A stretch of DNA of 64,000 nucleotides from Candidatus Nanopelagicales bacterium (GCA_018402235.1 JAGYJJ010000004.1:951256-1015255), one strand, 5' to 3'. Counted from the stretch's first letter, positions 48,588 to 57,682 are shown. The notes: generated by a model not told the origin, from the letters alone. Translations and numbers: made by a program.

Positions 48588-51110
48588 ATGAGCCTGCACA
48601 TGGGACGAACGTATGCTGAATACGTGGCAAACCCCAGGCGGCTCGCGGTAGTTGCGTCAGCAATGGCTCTAGGCCTCGCCTCTGCGGCGATTTCCACAGC
48701 ACACGCTACGACGAATCCGCAAGACTTAGTGCTAGACGGAGGTCCGATCAGTGCCACGGACTCGATGTCCGTTCAACTCGAGGCAGATCTGTACTTGCCG
48801 CGCACCACCCCGGCACCGGCCGTAGTTCTCGCCCATGGTTTCGGGGGCAGCAAGGAATCGGTGGCAACCGAAGCCGAGTACCTCGTGGATCGGGGCTTTG
48901 TCGTCCTCGCCTACAGCGCCCGTGGTTTTGGAAGTTCCACTGGTCAGATATCAATGAACTCACCCGACTTCGAAATCGCTGACGCCTCAACGCTCATCGA
49001 TTACCTGGCAACGCAGGATGCGGTAACACAGGACGCTCCGGGTGATCCTCGCGTCGGATTTGCGGGTGGTTCCTACGGAGGAGCCCTTTCACTCATGGTG
49101 GCTGGCTATGACGATCGCGTGGACGCAATCTCTGCAGACATCACCTGGAACGATCTACAGACCTCGCTATTCAGTCAATCCGTTATCGACAGCAACGTGA
49201 CCGGTGTCTTCAAGCAACTGTGGAGCGGTCTTTTCTTTAGCGCCGGACTCACCACGAACGATGGCCAAGTTACCGATTGCGGACGCTTCGCCCCCGATTG
49301 GTGCGCGGCTTATTCGACCGCTGCCGCCGATGGCGTACTTACCGAACAGGCACGCCTACTCATGGCGCAGTCATCACCTGCAAGTATCACCAATCGCATC
49401 AGCATTCCCACGTTGCTCGGTGGCGGACAGTCCGACTCGCTCTTTCCACTTGCTCAGGTGAATGCGAACGCCGAGCAGATCGCCGCGAATAACCCAAACG
49501 TGAAAGTTGTCTGGCACGCCGGTGGACACGACGGTGGTGTCAACGAATCGGAGCGGCTGCGTGAGTTGAATGCACAGTGGTTCCAAGCACACCTCGCCAG
49601 CGGACCACCCATAGACGATTCCTTTGAGGTTTCGCTCGTTGAGGCTTCGGCCTTTGGGGGTCAAGCAAACGCAGGGGTTGCGCTTTTATCCCGACCAACC
49701 TACCCGGGCCTATTCGGAGAATCGCAGCGCGCAATTCAGATCGCCGGCCCCCCGCAACAAGTATTGGCACCCGCCGGCGGCGTTCCGGCCGCCATCTCCT
49801 CCCTTCCTGGTGCAGGAGGCTTGGCCGGCCTCGCCGGAGGTCTGCTGGCCTTGCCGCTACCGAACCAATCGGCCACTTTCGCAACCGAGCCACTGACCGA
49901 GTCTGTGCAGATCATCGGGTCTTCGACGATCACCGTGGATATCGCTAGCGAAACCCCCACGCAGAACGTGACCTTGTTCGCCAGCTTGCGCATCATCGGT
50001 GGCACCGAGCGCCCGATACTCCCGCAAGGCTTGGTCGCACCCGTCCTGTTGGAGAACATCGGTCCTACACCCACCACCGTAGCCATCGAACTTCCCGCGA
50101 TCGTGGCAGATGTGGCAGCGGGCGAACGTCTCGCTGTGGTGGTGGGAACCACCGACCAGGCGTACCGAATGCCTCCCGGGCCGGCCGTCTACTCGATTGC
50201 ACTCGCCACGGACAACCTGACTGTGCCGATCACTCCCATGAGTGCAACGGCATCGGGGATGCCGGTGTGGCTGTGGCCACTCATTGCACTCATCGTTTCG
50301 GTCCTCATTGCAGTGCTTGTGCTACTGCTTCGCCCACGGAACACCAAAGCAGCAGCGCGGTCGGATCTCGCCGACGTTCCTATCGCCGTAGAAGGGCTGG
50401 CCAAACACTTCAAGGGCGGCGTACACGCGGTCAACGACGTCACATTCCAGGTACCCCGGGGTGTTGTACTCGGCTTACTCGGACCCAACGGGGCGGGAAA
50501 GACCACCACCATGCGCATGGTCATGGGACTCATCTACCCAACCGGCGGTAACGCGTACGTGTTCGGGCAACCGGTGTTTCCGGGAGCTGCGACGCTTGCG
50601 CATATCGGATCCTTCATTGAGGGCCCCGGCTTCCTGCCGCACCTTTCAGGACGGGAAAACCTGCGCCTGTATTGGGAGGCCAGTGGCCGAGAATCGTCCG
50701 ATCCGAAACTGGACTACGTGCTGGATATCGCAGGGCTTGGAAGTGCGATCGATCGAAAGGTTCGCACCTACAGCCAGGGCATGCGCCAACGCCTAGGAAT
50801 CGCTCAAGCAATGCTCGGCATGCCCGACGTCCTAGTTCTCGATGAACCCACCAACGGACTCGACCCGCCGCAAATCCGGGAAATGCGACAGGTTCTCCAT
50901 GACTACGCCGCCACCGGTCGCACCGTGGTTATCTCCTCGCACCTACTGAGCGAGGTCGAGCAAACCTGTTCGCACGTGGTGGTGATGCACCATGGAGCCC
51001 TCATCGCGCAGGGCACGGTCACCGAGTTGCTCGCCGGCCGCACCGGCGTGCGACTCGAGGACGTGTTCATGGAGATCGTCGGCGAAGGACACGAGGTGGT
51101 CACGTCATGA
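48588..51110 (+). CDS. Fusion protein: exported alpha/beta hydrolase (S15/CocE-like) - TM helix - ABC transporter ATPase
   Basis: Signal-like N-terminus; GFAGGSYGGALSL nucleophile elbow, GGQSDSLFP, HAGGHDGG; TM VWLWPLIALIVSVLIAVLVLLL; LLGPNGAGKTTTMRM, YSQGMRQRLGIAQAMLGMPDVLVLDEPTNGLDP. Confidence 0.9.
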   Translation: MSLHMGRTYAEYVANPRRLAVVASAMALGLASAAISTAHATTNPQDLVLDGGPISATDSMSVQLEADLYLPRTTPAPAVVLAHGFGGSKESVATEAEYLVDRGFVVLAYSARGFGSSTGQISMNSPDFEIADASTLIDYLATQDAVTQDAPGDPRVGFAGGSYGGALSLMVAGYDDRVDAISADITWNDLQTSLFSQSVIDSNVTGVFKQLWSGLFFSAGLTTNDGQVTDCGRFAPDWCAAYSTAAADGVLTEQARLLMAQSSPASITNRISIPTLLGGGQSDSLFPLAQVNANAEQIAANNPNVKVVWHAGGHDGGVNESERLRELNAQWFQAHLASGPPIDDSFEVSLVEASAFGGQANAGVALLSRPTYPGLFGESQRAIQIAGPPQQVLAPAGGVPAAISSLPGAGGLAGLAGGLLALPLPNQSATFATEPLTESVQIIGSSTITVDIASETPTQNVTLFASLRIIGGTERPILPQGLVAPVLLENIGPTPTTVAIELPAIVADVAAGERLAVVVGTTDQAYRMPPGPAVYSIALATDNLTVPITPMSATASGMPVWLWPLIALIVSVLIAVLVLLLRPRNTKAAARSDLADVPIAVEGLAKHFKGGVHAVNDVTFQVPRGVVLGLLGPNGAGKTTTMRMVMGLIYPTGGNAYVFGQPVFPGAATLAHIGSFIEGPGFLPHLSGRENLRLYWEASGRESSDPKLDYVLDIAGLGSAIDRKVRTYSQGMRQRLGIAQAMLGMPDVLVLDEPTNGLDPPQIREMRQVLHDYAATGRTVVISSHLLSEVEQTCSHVVVMHHGALIAQGTVTELLAGRTGVRLEDVFMEIVGEGHEVVTS

Positions 51111-51985
51111 GCGCACCTACCCTCGAGTACTCGCGTCAAGGAACCCTGGGTATTCGCGTTGAGTTGATCCGGCAGATCAAACGTCGTCGCACCCTGGTTG
51201 CCTTCCTGTTGGTGATCGCGCTGCCCTTGATTGTGGTTGCGGCGGTGAAGTTCGGCCCATCGTCAGATGACGGTGGCGGCGGCGGTGGCGATGGCGGCGG
51301 CTTCGGCGACGGCAACTTCGATCTTGTCGGCTTGGCCACGAGCGGGGGGTGGAACTTCGCGCTCACCATGCTGTTGTTCTCCTCCGGATTCTTGTTGGTC
51401 ATCATCGCTGCGATGTTCATGGGCGACACCGTGGCGAGCGAGGCAAGCTGGTCCACCCTTCGGTATCTGCTCGTCGCTCCAGTTCCGCGGCGCCGACTGC
51501 TACGAACAAAAGCGATCGTTGGTCTGATCTTGACGGCGATTGTGCTGCTAACCCTTGTTGTCGCGTCATGGGCTATCGGCGCGATCGCTTTCGGGACAGG
51601 TCCACTCGCCAGTCCGTTCGGTGGCGCACTGACCCAAGCCGAGTCGGCACAGCGACTATCGATCGTGGCGACCTACATCGCCATCACTTTGCTGTTCCCC
51701 GCGGGGTTGGCCTTTCTCATGAGTGTGCTCACCGACGTTCCCTTGGGCGCAGTGGGGACCGCCGTGGTGGTGGTAATCGTCCTCAACATCCTCGACGCCA
51801 TCGACGCCCTCGGCACGCTGCGTCGTTTCCTGCCCGGTGACTACGGCACCGCCTGGGTGGATGCCCTTAATCCGACCATCGTGTGGGACCAGATGGCTGT
51901 CGGTCTGGCCTACAACCTGATGGCCTTCGCGATTCTGATAGGGATCGCAGTGCTGCGCTTCGACCGCAAGGACATCACGTCCTAG
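51107..51985 (+). CDS. ABC-2 type transporter permease
   Basis: Overlaps ATPase stop; six-TM-like profile; Gly/Asp-rich loop SSDDGGGGGGDGGGFGDGNFD. Confidence 0.88.
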   Translation: MSAPTLEYSRQGTLGIRVELIRQIKRRRTLVAFLLVIALPLIVVAAVKFGPSSDDGGGGGGDGGGFGDGNFDLVGLATSGGWNFALTMLLFSSGFLLVIIAAMFMGDTVASEASWSTLRYLLVAPVPRRRLLRTKAIVGLILTAIVLLTLVVASWAIGAIAFGTGPLASPFGGALTQAESAQRLSIVATYIAITLLFPAGLAFLMSVLTDVPLGAVGTAVVVVIVLNILDAIDALGTLRRFLPGDYGTAWVDALNPTIVWDQMAVGLAYNLMAFAILIGIAVLRFDRKDITS

Positions 51986-52009
51986 GACATCACCCGCTAC
52001 GGTGAAGGC

Positions 52010-52198
52010 ATGGACGATCGCGGTCGATTGCGCTTCTCACTGTTCTTGCAAATCTTCGCCATCCTGATGTTCACCGGCGCAGGACTCATCCGAGCGTTCG
52101 CCGTCGGATTCGACACCCTCACCCTGGTCTTCCTCGGTGCCGGACTGATTTCCGCTGTCATTGCGGCCTTCACCTTCGTTCAACTGCGTGACGAGTGA
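52010..52198 (+). CDS. Small two-TM membrane protein (62 aa)
   Basis: RLRFSLFLQIFAILMFTGAGLIRAFAVGFDTLTLVFLGAGLISAVIAAFTFVQLRDE. Confidence 0.6.
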   Translation: MDDRGRLRFSLFLQIFAILMFTGAGLIRAFAVGFDTLTLVFLGAGLISAVIAAFTFVQLRDE

Positions 52199-52201
52199 GG
52201 G

Positions 52202-53062
52202 TTAGGTCGCTAGTACCGACCGCCGTCCACACACCTCCCGCACCACTCGCGCGAGATCATCAGCGGCCTGAGCCACCGCTGTCGGGGCTCGGTGTAAATC
52301 GACGGTCACCGGTGCCATCGCTGGTAACTCAAAGGCTTCCCCAACATCCACAAGACCTGCCGGTATCGAACGACGTGCCTTGACGGCAACGGCCAAGCCC
52401 GCCGCCACGGTCGCATTGACGGCCGCAGCGCTATCGCTTACGTACCGAACAGTCCAATCAATCCCTGCTCGGGCCAGCGCATCAATCGCATTCGCGCGAT
52501 GGATGCACCCTTCGGGATTTGCGGCAATCGGTAGCGGCTGGTCGCGATCCCACTTGATCTGCGGATGCCCGATCCAAACTAGATCCTCAATATCGATGGT
52601 TTCACCGGGCAGTGAATCTCGATGGCGGATGGTCAGCGCGACATCGAGCAGCCCAGCAGCCAATTTATCTGCCAATACCGAGGACACCGAGCAGTCGATT
52701 TGCACCCCCACCTCGGGGTGCAACGCCGTGAAGCGCCGGAGTATCTCGGGCAAAAAACGGTCGGCTTGCTCGGCCGTGATGCCCAGGCGTAAGGCAGGCC
52801 GGTTCCCCCCACCACTCACCAACGAACTCACGGTGTCGCTGAGGTTGAGCAGTTGGCGAGCGTAGGGCAGCAAGGTGGTGCCCGCGTCGGTCAAGACGAC
52901 GCTGCGGGTGGTGCGATCGAATAGCCGAACACCGAGGTGTCGTTCCAACGAGGAGATCTGCGCGCTCACCGCCGACTGGGTCAGCCCCAATACCTGTCCT
53001 GCGGAGGAGAATCCATGCGTTTCGGCTACAGCGACGAATGTCCCAAGCTGGTGTAGGTCCAC
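52202..53062 (-). CDS. LysR-family transcriptional regulator
   Basis: MDLHQLGTFVAVAETHGFSSAGQVLGLTQSAVSAQISSLERHLGVRLFDRTTRSVVLTDAG HTH. Confidence 0.95.
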   Translation of the reverse strand: MDLHQLGTFVAVAETHGFSSAGQVLGLTQSAVSAQISSLERHLGVRLFDRTTRSVVLTDAGTTLLPYARQLLNLSDTVSSLVSGGGNRPALRLGITAEQADRFLPEILRRFTALHPEVGVQIDCSVSSVLADKLAAGLLDVALTIRHRDSLPGETIDIEDLVWIGHPQIKWDRDQPLPIAANPEGCIHRANAIDALARAGIDWTVRYVSDSAAAVNATVAAGLAVAVKARRSIPAGLVDVGEAFELPAMAPVTVDLHRAPTAVAQAADDLARVVREVCGRRSVLAT

Positions 53063-53125
53063 CCGATCAATTTACAACAAAAATCGATAGGTCTTGCCGG
53101 AAGTATTTGTTTCTCTTTTCATTGA

Positions 53126-53167
53126 TTTCTCCCTAACGTTGCCCCCAGATCAATCCGAAGGGAGAAA
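53126..53167 (+). promoter_or_regulatory. Inverted repeat able to sequester the Shine-Dalgarno of the 2OG-oxygenase gene
   Basis: TTTCTCCCT (53126-53134) is the exact reverse complement of AGGGAGAAA (53159-53167), which contains the SD immediately before ATG at 53169. Confidence 0.55.
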
Positions 53168-53168
53168 C

Positions 53169-53999
53169 ATGAGCGTCATTGATCTGGCCCGCTATCCGAT
53201 CGACCGTCCTGGTCCCGAGCGCGAGGCCTTGGTGGCGACCTGCCGTCAGCAATTGGCCGAGACCGGCTGTGTGGTGCTGGAAGGGTTCGTCACCCAGGAC
53301 GCCTTGGCCGCCATGAACGCTGAAGGCCGGGACCTCGCACCCAGCGCGCACTTCAACACCACCCAGACGAACTGTTACAGCAGCGGCGATGACTCGGCAC
53401 TACCCGAGGGTCACCCCAAACGCGTGTTCATGGAACGCACGAACGGATTCGTGGCCGGGGATCTCATCGGACCTGACTACGCAGTCCGTGGGCTCTACGA
53501 GAATGAAGCCTTGCGAATGTTCGTCGCCGAGTGCATGCAGGTCGAACAGATCCATGAGTACGGCGATCCCCTCGGTCACCTTGTGTTCAATGTTCTGCGC
53601 CCAGGCACCCAGCATCCCTGGCATTTCGACAACAACGGTTTCATCGTGACGTTACTGACCCAAAAGGCCGAAGCCGGTGGGAAATTCGAGTACTGCCCGC
53701 GGATCCGATCCGAAAATGACGAGAACATCGGAGCTGTCGCGGCAACACTCGCCGGTGACGAAGCACTCGTCCATCGCTTGGACCCAGAGCCGGGTTCCTT
53801 GCAGATCTTCTATGGCCGGCACTCCCTGCACCGGGTCACCCGCATCGAAGGTGGCCGGGAACGGCACACGCTGATCCTGGGCTACTCCGATACACCCGGG
53901 GAGATCGCAGACGTCGAGCGCACCAAACGATTGTTCGGGCGGGCGACCGATGAACACGAGCGGGCGGCTCGCGAAGGTCGCGAGCGGGTGTCGGTGTAG
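53169..53999 (+). CDS. 2OG-Fe(II)-dependent oxygenase, ArpA/BesD-like hydroxylase family
   Basis: PGTQHPWHFDNNGFIVTLLTQKAEAGGKFEYCPRIR (HxD), FYGRHSLHRVTRIEGGRERHTLILGYSD (distal His and Arg). Confidence 0.82.
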   Translation: MSVIDLARYPIDRPGPEREALVATCRQQLAETGCVVLEGFVTQDALAAMNAEGRDLAPSAHFNTTQTNCYSSGDDSALPEGHPKRVFMERTNGFVAGDLIGPDYAVRGLYENEALRMFVAECMQVEQIHEYGDPLGHLVFNVLRPGTQHPWHFDNNGFIVTLLTQKAEAGGKFEYCPRIRSENDENIGAVAATLAGDEALVHRLDPEPGSLQIFYGRHSLHRVTRIEGGRERHTLILGYSDTPGEIADVERTKRLFGRATDEHERAAREGRERVSV

Positions 54000-54001
54000 C
54001 G

Positions 54002-55273
54002 ATGCTGCAACCCATCGAGCCCGGAGCACTCACCGACATCGAGACACCAAGCGCCGGCGCAGATGTCACCGGCATCACCGACAGCCTTCCCGGGGGGTTC
54101 GATCCGGTCCGCATGCGTGCTGATCGATTGGCCCGAGTACGGCAGATGATGCGCGAGCAGGACCTTGCGGCTGTCGTCCTTTTCGACCCGTACAACCAGC
54201 GTTACGCCACCGGGTCACGCAACATGTTCGGCTATTTCCTGCGCAACTCGACGCGCTACATCTACGTGCCCCTCGAGGGCGATGTGGTCCTGTTCGAGTA
54301 TCCGGGATCGGCACACGTGTCCACGTGGCTGGAAACCATCGATGACAACCGCACCTCCCAGGTGGTCTGGTCTGCGGTCAACAGCAAGGACGCCGCAGTA
54401 GCCAGCCCCTTCGCGCAGGAAATCGCCGCGCTCGTTCGCGCGGATGGACGCGGTGGCAACCGCGTTGGGTTGGATCGGTGCGGCCATCTGCACGCACTAG
54501 CCCTGGAGGAGGCTGGACTTGAGGTGGTCGATGTGATGGGCGACTTGCTCTACGCGCGCCGCATCAAGACGCCCGACGAAATCGCCTGTCTTCGTATCTC
54601 GATGTCCACTACCGAGGCTGCCATGGCAGCAGTTGAGCGCAGCATTCAGCCGGGTATCTCCGAGAACGAGTTGTTCGGCGTCTTCTACGGCGAAGTGATC
54701 AAGCGCGGCGGGGAGTTCGTGGAGACCCGCTTACTGAACTCTGGACCCCGCACTGAGCCGTGGTTCAACGAGGCCAGCGAGCGCAGAGTGCGACCAGGCG
54801 ACCTGATCGCCTTCGATACCGACACGATCGGCAACAACGGCTACTACTCGGATTTCTCTCGCACCTTTCAGGTGGGACCAGGACGGCCCACCGGTTACCA
54901 GCGCACGCTCTACGGCATGGCCTACGAACAGGTTCAACACAACATCACTCAACTTCGTCCGGGCATGACCTACCGAGAATTGGCGGAGAAGGCGTGGCCG
55001 ATCCCCGAGCGCTACTACGACCGTCGCTACCCCTCGATCATCCACGGAGTTGGGATGCATGGAGAGACTCCGCTCGTGGCGCACTATGGTGATTTTGATC
55101 GGTTCTCCACCGACGACGTCCTAGAGCCTGGCATGGTCGTCTCGGTCGAGAGCTACATCGCCGAAGTAGGCGGCGGTGAGGGAATCAAGCTCGAAGAAGA
55201 GGTGCTGATTACCTCCGATGGAGTGGAGATGATCTCCAAATACCCATTCGACGAGCGCCTCCTGGGATCGTGA
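54002..55273 (+). CDS. M24 (Xaa-Pro peptidase/creatinase) superfamily protein, DddP-like
   Basis: LIAFDTDTIGNNGYYSDFSRTF, IIHGVGMHGETP, VVSVESYIAEVGGGEGIKLEEEVLIT retain the D-D-H-E-E metal ligands; NSGPRTEPWFNEASERRV resembles DddP. Confidence 0.85.
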   Translation: MLQPIEPGALTDIETPSAGADVTGITDSLPGGFDPVRMRADRLARVRQMMREQDLAAVVLFDPYNQRYATGSRNMFGYFLRNSTRYIYVPLEGDVVLFEYPGSAHVSTWLETIDDNRTSQVVWSAVNSKDAAVASPFAQEIAALVRADGRGGNRVGLDRCGHLHALALEEAGLEVVDVMGDLLYARRIKTPDEIACLRISMSTTEAAMAAVERSIQPGISENELFGVFYGEVIKRGGEFVETRLLNSGPRTEPWFNEASERRVRPGDLIAFDTDTIGNNGYYSDFSRTFQVGPGRPTGYQRTLYGMAYEQVQHNITQLRPGMTYRELAEKAWPIPERYYDRRYPSIIHGVGMHGETPLVAHYGDFDRFSTDDVLEPGMVVSVESYIAEVGGGEGIKLEEEVLITSDGVEMISKYPFDERLLGS

Positions 55274-55288
55274 CACCACAATTCAGCC

Positions 55289-56158
55289 ATGCCGGAAAAA
55301 CTCGTCGTTGGTGCGGCCCAGATCCCGACCGTTCCTGAGGACATTGAGGCGAACCTCGAGACCCACCTGGACCACATCGCCCAGGCCCGATCCCGGGGCT
55401 GTGATCTCGTCGTCTTCCCAGAGTTATCCCTGACCGGTTACACCCTGTCCGATGAGAGCTTTCGGCTGGCGCGTTCTCGTCACTCGAAGGTGGTCCGGCA
55501 ACTTGCCGAAGTGTCCGAGGGCATCACTACGCAGTTCGGCTTCATCGAGGAGGGCCCGGCTGCTCAGTTCTACAACGCGACCCTCGCCGTCCGCGACGGA
55601 GAGATACGGCACCTGCACCGCAAAGTGAACTTGCCGTCCTACGGCAACCTCGATGAGAACAAGCACTTTGCGACCGGCCGCTTCATGGAAACGGCTCAAC
55701 TTGATGAGACCTGGCGCTACGCGATCGTGATTTGCGCCGATGCGTGGAATCCGGCACTGGTCCACCTAGCAGCAATGAACGGTGCCAGCTTGCTGAGTAT
55801 CCCGATCAGTTCGTCGGTTGACGCGGTGGGCGGGGAATTTTCAAACCCCAAGGGCTGGGACCTCGCTATCCGGTTCTACGCAATGATGTACGGGATGCCC
55901 GTTGTGATGACGAACCGTGTGGGAACAGAAGGTGGTCACCGATTCTGGGGTGGCTCAGCGATCATTGATGCGCACGGCCATATCTTGGAACAAGCTGGCG
56001 ATGAGCCCACGCTTGTCGTTGCTGAACTCGACTACAACCAAGTCCGTGAAGCACGTTTCCACCTGCCGACTGTGCGCGATTCGAACTTCTCGTTGATCCA
56101 ACGGGAAGTCAATCGTCTATCCAACATTCTAGGTGTTCCCGAGAGCGTCCGCGACTGA
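55289..56158 (+). CDS. Carbon-nitrogen hydrolase (nitrilase superfamily)
   Basis: Catalytic Glu in VVFPELSLTGY, Lys in HLHRKVNLPSYG, Cys in YAIVICADAWNP. Confidence 0.92.
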   Translation: MPEKLVVGAAQIPTVPEDIEANLETHLDHIAQARSRGCDLVVFPELSLTGYTLSDESFRLARSRHSKVVRQLAEVSEGITTQFGFIEEGPAAQFYNATLAVRDGEIRHLHRKVNLPSYGNLDENKHFATGRFMETAQLDETWRYAIVICADAWNPALVHLAAMNGASLLSIPISSSVDAVGGEFSNPKGWDLAIRFYAMMYGMPVVMTNRVGTEGGHRFWGGSAIIDAHGHILEQAGDEPTLVVAELDYNQVREARFHLPTVRDSNFSLIQREVNRLSNILGVPESVRD

Positions 56159-56175
56159 ACTGCGGCGGGGACCTC

Positions 56176-57537
56176 TCAGCCCGAGGTGATGTTCGCAACC
56201 GCCTCGGCGAAAAGTTCGGTGTGTCGATCGACATCGGCTGCCTGGGTGGCCGGACACATCAAGGCCATGTTGTGGAACGGAGTCATGAGCACTCCCCTGT
56301 TTGCCATGAACAAGTGCAGGTACTCCTCAAGATCATCGTCATGCGCTGCCGCTGATTCGCTGCCGGTGCGCGGCGGCGGATCGACGAACCGGTACTCGGC
56401 GCGAGCGCCGAGTTGGGTGATCGTCCAGGGAACCTGGGTATCGGACAGGACCTTCTCCACGCCCTCACGAAAACGTGTTGCCAACTCGATCATGTGATCG
56501 AACGCGAAATCGGTCAGCACCTCGCTCAAAGTCGCGCGCATCGCAGACGTACTCAGGGCATTTCCGGCCAACGTCCCACCCACGCCACCAACATCGATGA
56601 GATCGGCCTCGGGGTGCTGCTGGATACGGTCTGCGATTTCCTGGGTAATGCCGTACGCCCCCGAGGGGACACCCCCACCGATGCTCTTGCCGATCACCAC
56701 GATGTCCGGCCGCAAGTCCCAAAGACGTGTGCAGCCCCCTGGTCCCGCTGAGATGGTGTGGGTCTCATCGATCAGCAGCAATGTTTCGTACTTGTCGCAC
56801 AGTTCACGCACGGATTCCCAGAAACCAGGCTCGGGAAGGACGATGCCGATATTGGTCATGACCGGCTCGGCGATGAGGATCGCAACGTCGCCATGTGCGA
56901 GTGCGCGCTCAACCGATTTCAGATCATTGAACTCAGCAACTCGAGTGGTCTGGGAAACGGGGACGGCCGGACCAACATTTCCCTCACGCTCAATGGTCGA
57001 TCCATTCGGACCCGTTCGCACGAGGGTCTCGTCCACCGCGCCGTGATAGCAGTACGAGAAAGCACAGATCTTGTCGCGACCGGTCACCAGGCGAGCGATT
57101 CGCAGCGCCCAACGATTCGCATCGGTCGCTGTCAGCGCCAGCGACCACAGGGGTAGTCCAAACCGTCGACTTAAGTCGGCGGCAACCCACTCGGCATCGT
57201 CCGTCGGAAGCATCGTGGTGATACCGCCTGCGCCCTCGATGCGATCACGAACAGCACGCACTGTTGCTTCGGGTGAGTGACCGGCCATGGCCCCGGTGTC
57301 GCCCAGTGCGAAATCGATGTACTCATTGCCATCAACATCCACGATCCGGTTGCCTTTGGCTTGCGCGAAATGGATCGGGTGGCCGCCTGCCCATTTATTC
57401 ATCCAGGTCATCGGGACGCGACCCAGCAGATGATCAGCCGCATCGAACAATTCCTTGGACTTCGGCGTGCGGCTTCGGTAGAGCTCAACCTCGCGTGAGA
57501 TGGCGGCGGATAATGCGTCGCGATCGATGCCGCTCAC
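56176..57537 (-). CDS. PLP-dependent class-III aminotransferase (glutamate-1-semialdehyde aminomutase-like)
   Basis: LLLIDETHTISAGPGGCTRLWDLRPDIVVIGKSIGGGVPSGAYG with PLP Lys; DVDGNEYIDFALGDTGAMAGH. Confidence 0.92.
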   Translation of the reverse strand: MSGIDRDALSAAISREVELYRSRTPKSKELFDAADHLLGRVPMTWMNKWAGGHPIHFAQAKGNRIVDVDGNEYIDFALGDTGAMAGHSPEATVRAVRDRIEGAGGITTMLPTDDAEWVAADLSRRFGLPLWSLALTATDANRWALRIARLVTGRDKICAFSYCYHGAVDETLVRTGPNGSTIEREGNVGPAVPVSQTTRVAEFNDLKSVERALAHGDVAILIAEPVMTNIGIVLPEPGFWESVRELCDKYETLLLIDETHTISAGPGGCTRLWDLRPDIVVIGKSIGGGVPSGAYGITQEIADRIQQHPEADLIDVGGVGGTLAGNALSTSAMRATLSEVLTDFAFDHMIELATRFREGVEKVLSDTQVPWTITQLGARAEYRFVDPPPRTGSESAAAHDDDLEEYLHLFMANRGVLMTPFHNMALMCPATQAADVDRHTELFAEAVANITSG

Positions 57538-57622
57538 GGTTACCTCCTCGGTTATTGGCTCACTGAGCGTAAGCCAGCAAGGGGATCCTCAGGTATAGGC
57601 CAACGCCTTGGCACCAGCAAAT

Positions 57623-57657
57623 AAGCGAGGGGCCCGGCATAGCCGAACCCCTCGCTT
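57623..57657 (-). terminator. Intrinsic terminator of the DUF1269-like gene
   Basis: AAGCGAGGGG...CCCCTCGCTT 10-bp stem followed on the minus strand by TATTT. Confidence 0.75.
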
Positions 57658-57682
57658 TGCGCGTAACGCGCTAGCGCAATGA

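Noticed and set aside
51265-51320. CRISPR or VNTR array
   Set aside because: Short GC-rich Gly/Asp codon repetition inside a coding frame with no spacer-repeat structure; no CRISPR-like array was seen anywhere in the window.
53300-54000. Halogenase assignment for the ArpA/BesD-like protein
   Set aside because: The facial-triad Asp (HxD) is present, which argues against a radical halogenase.
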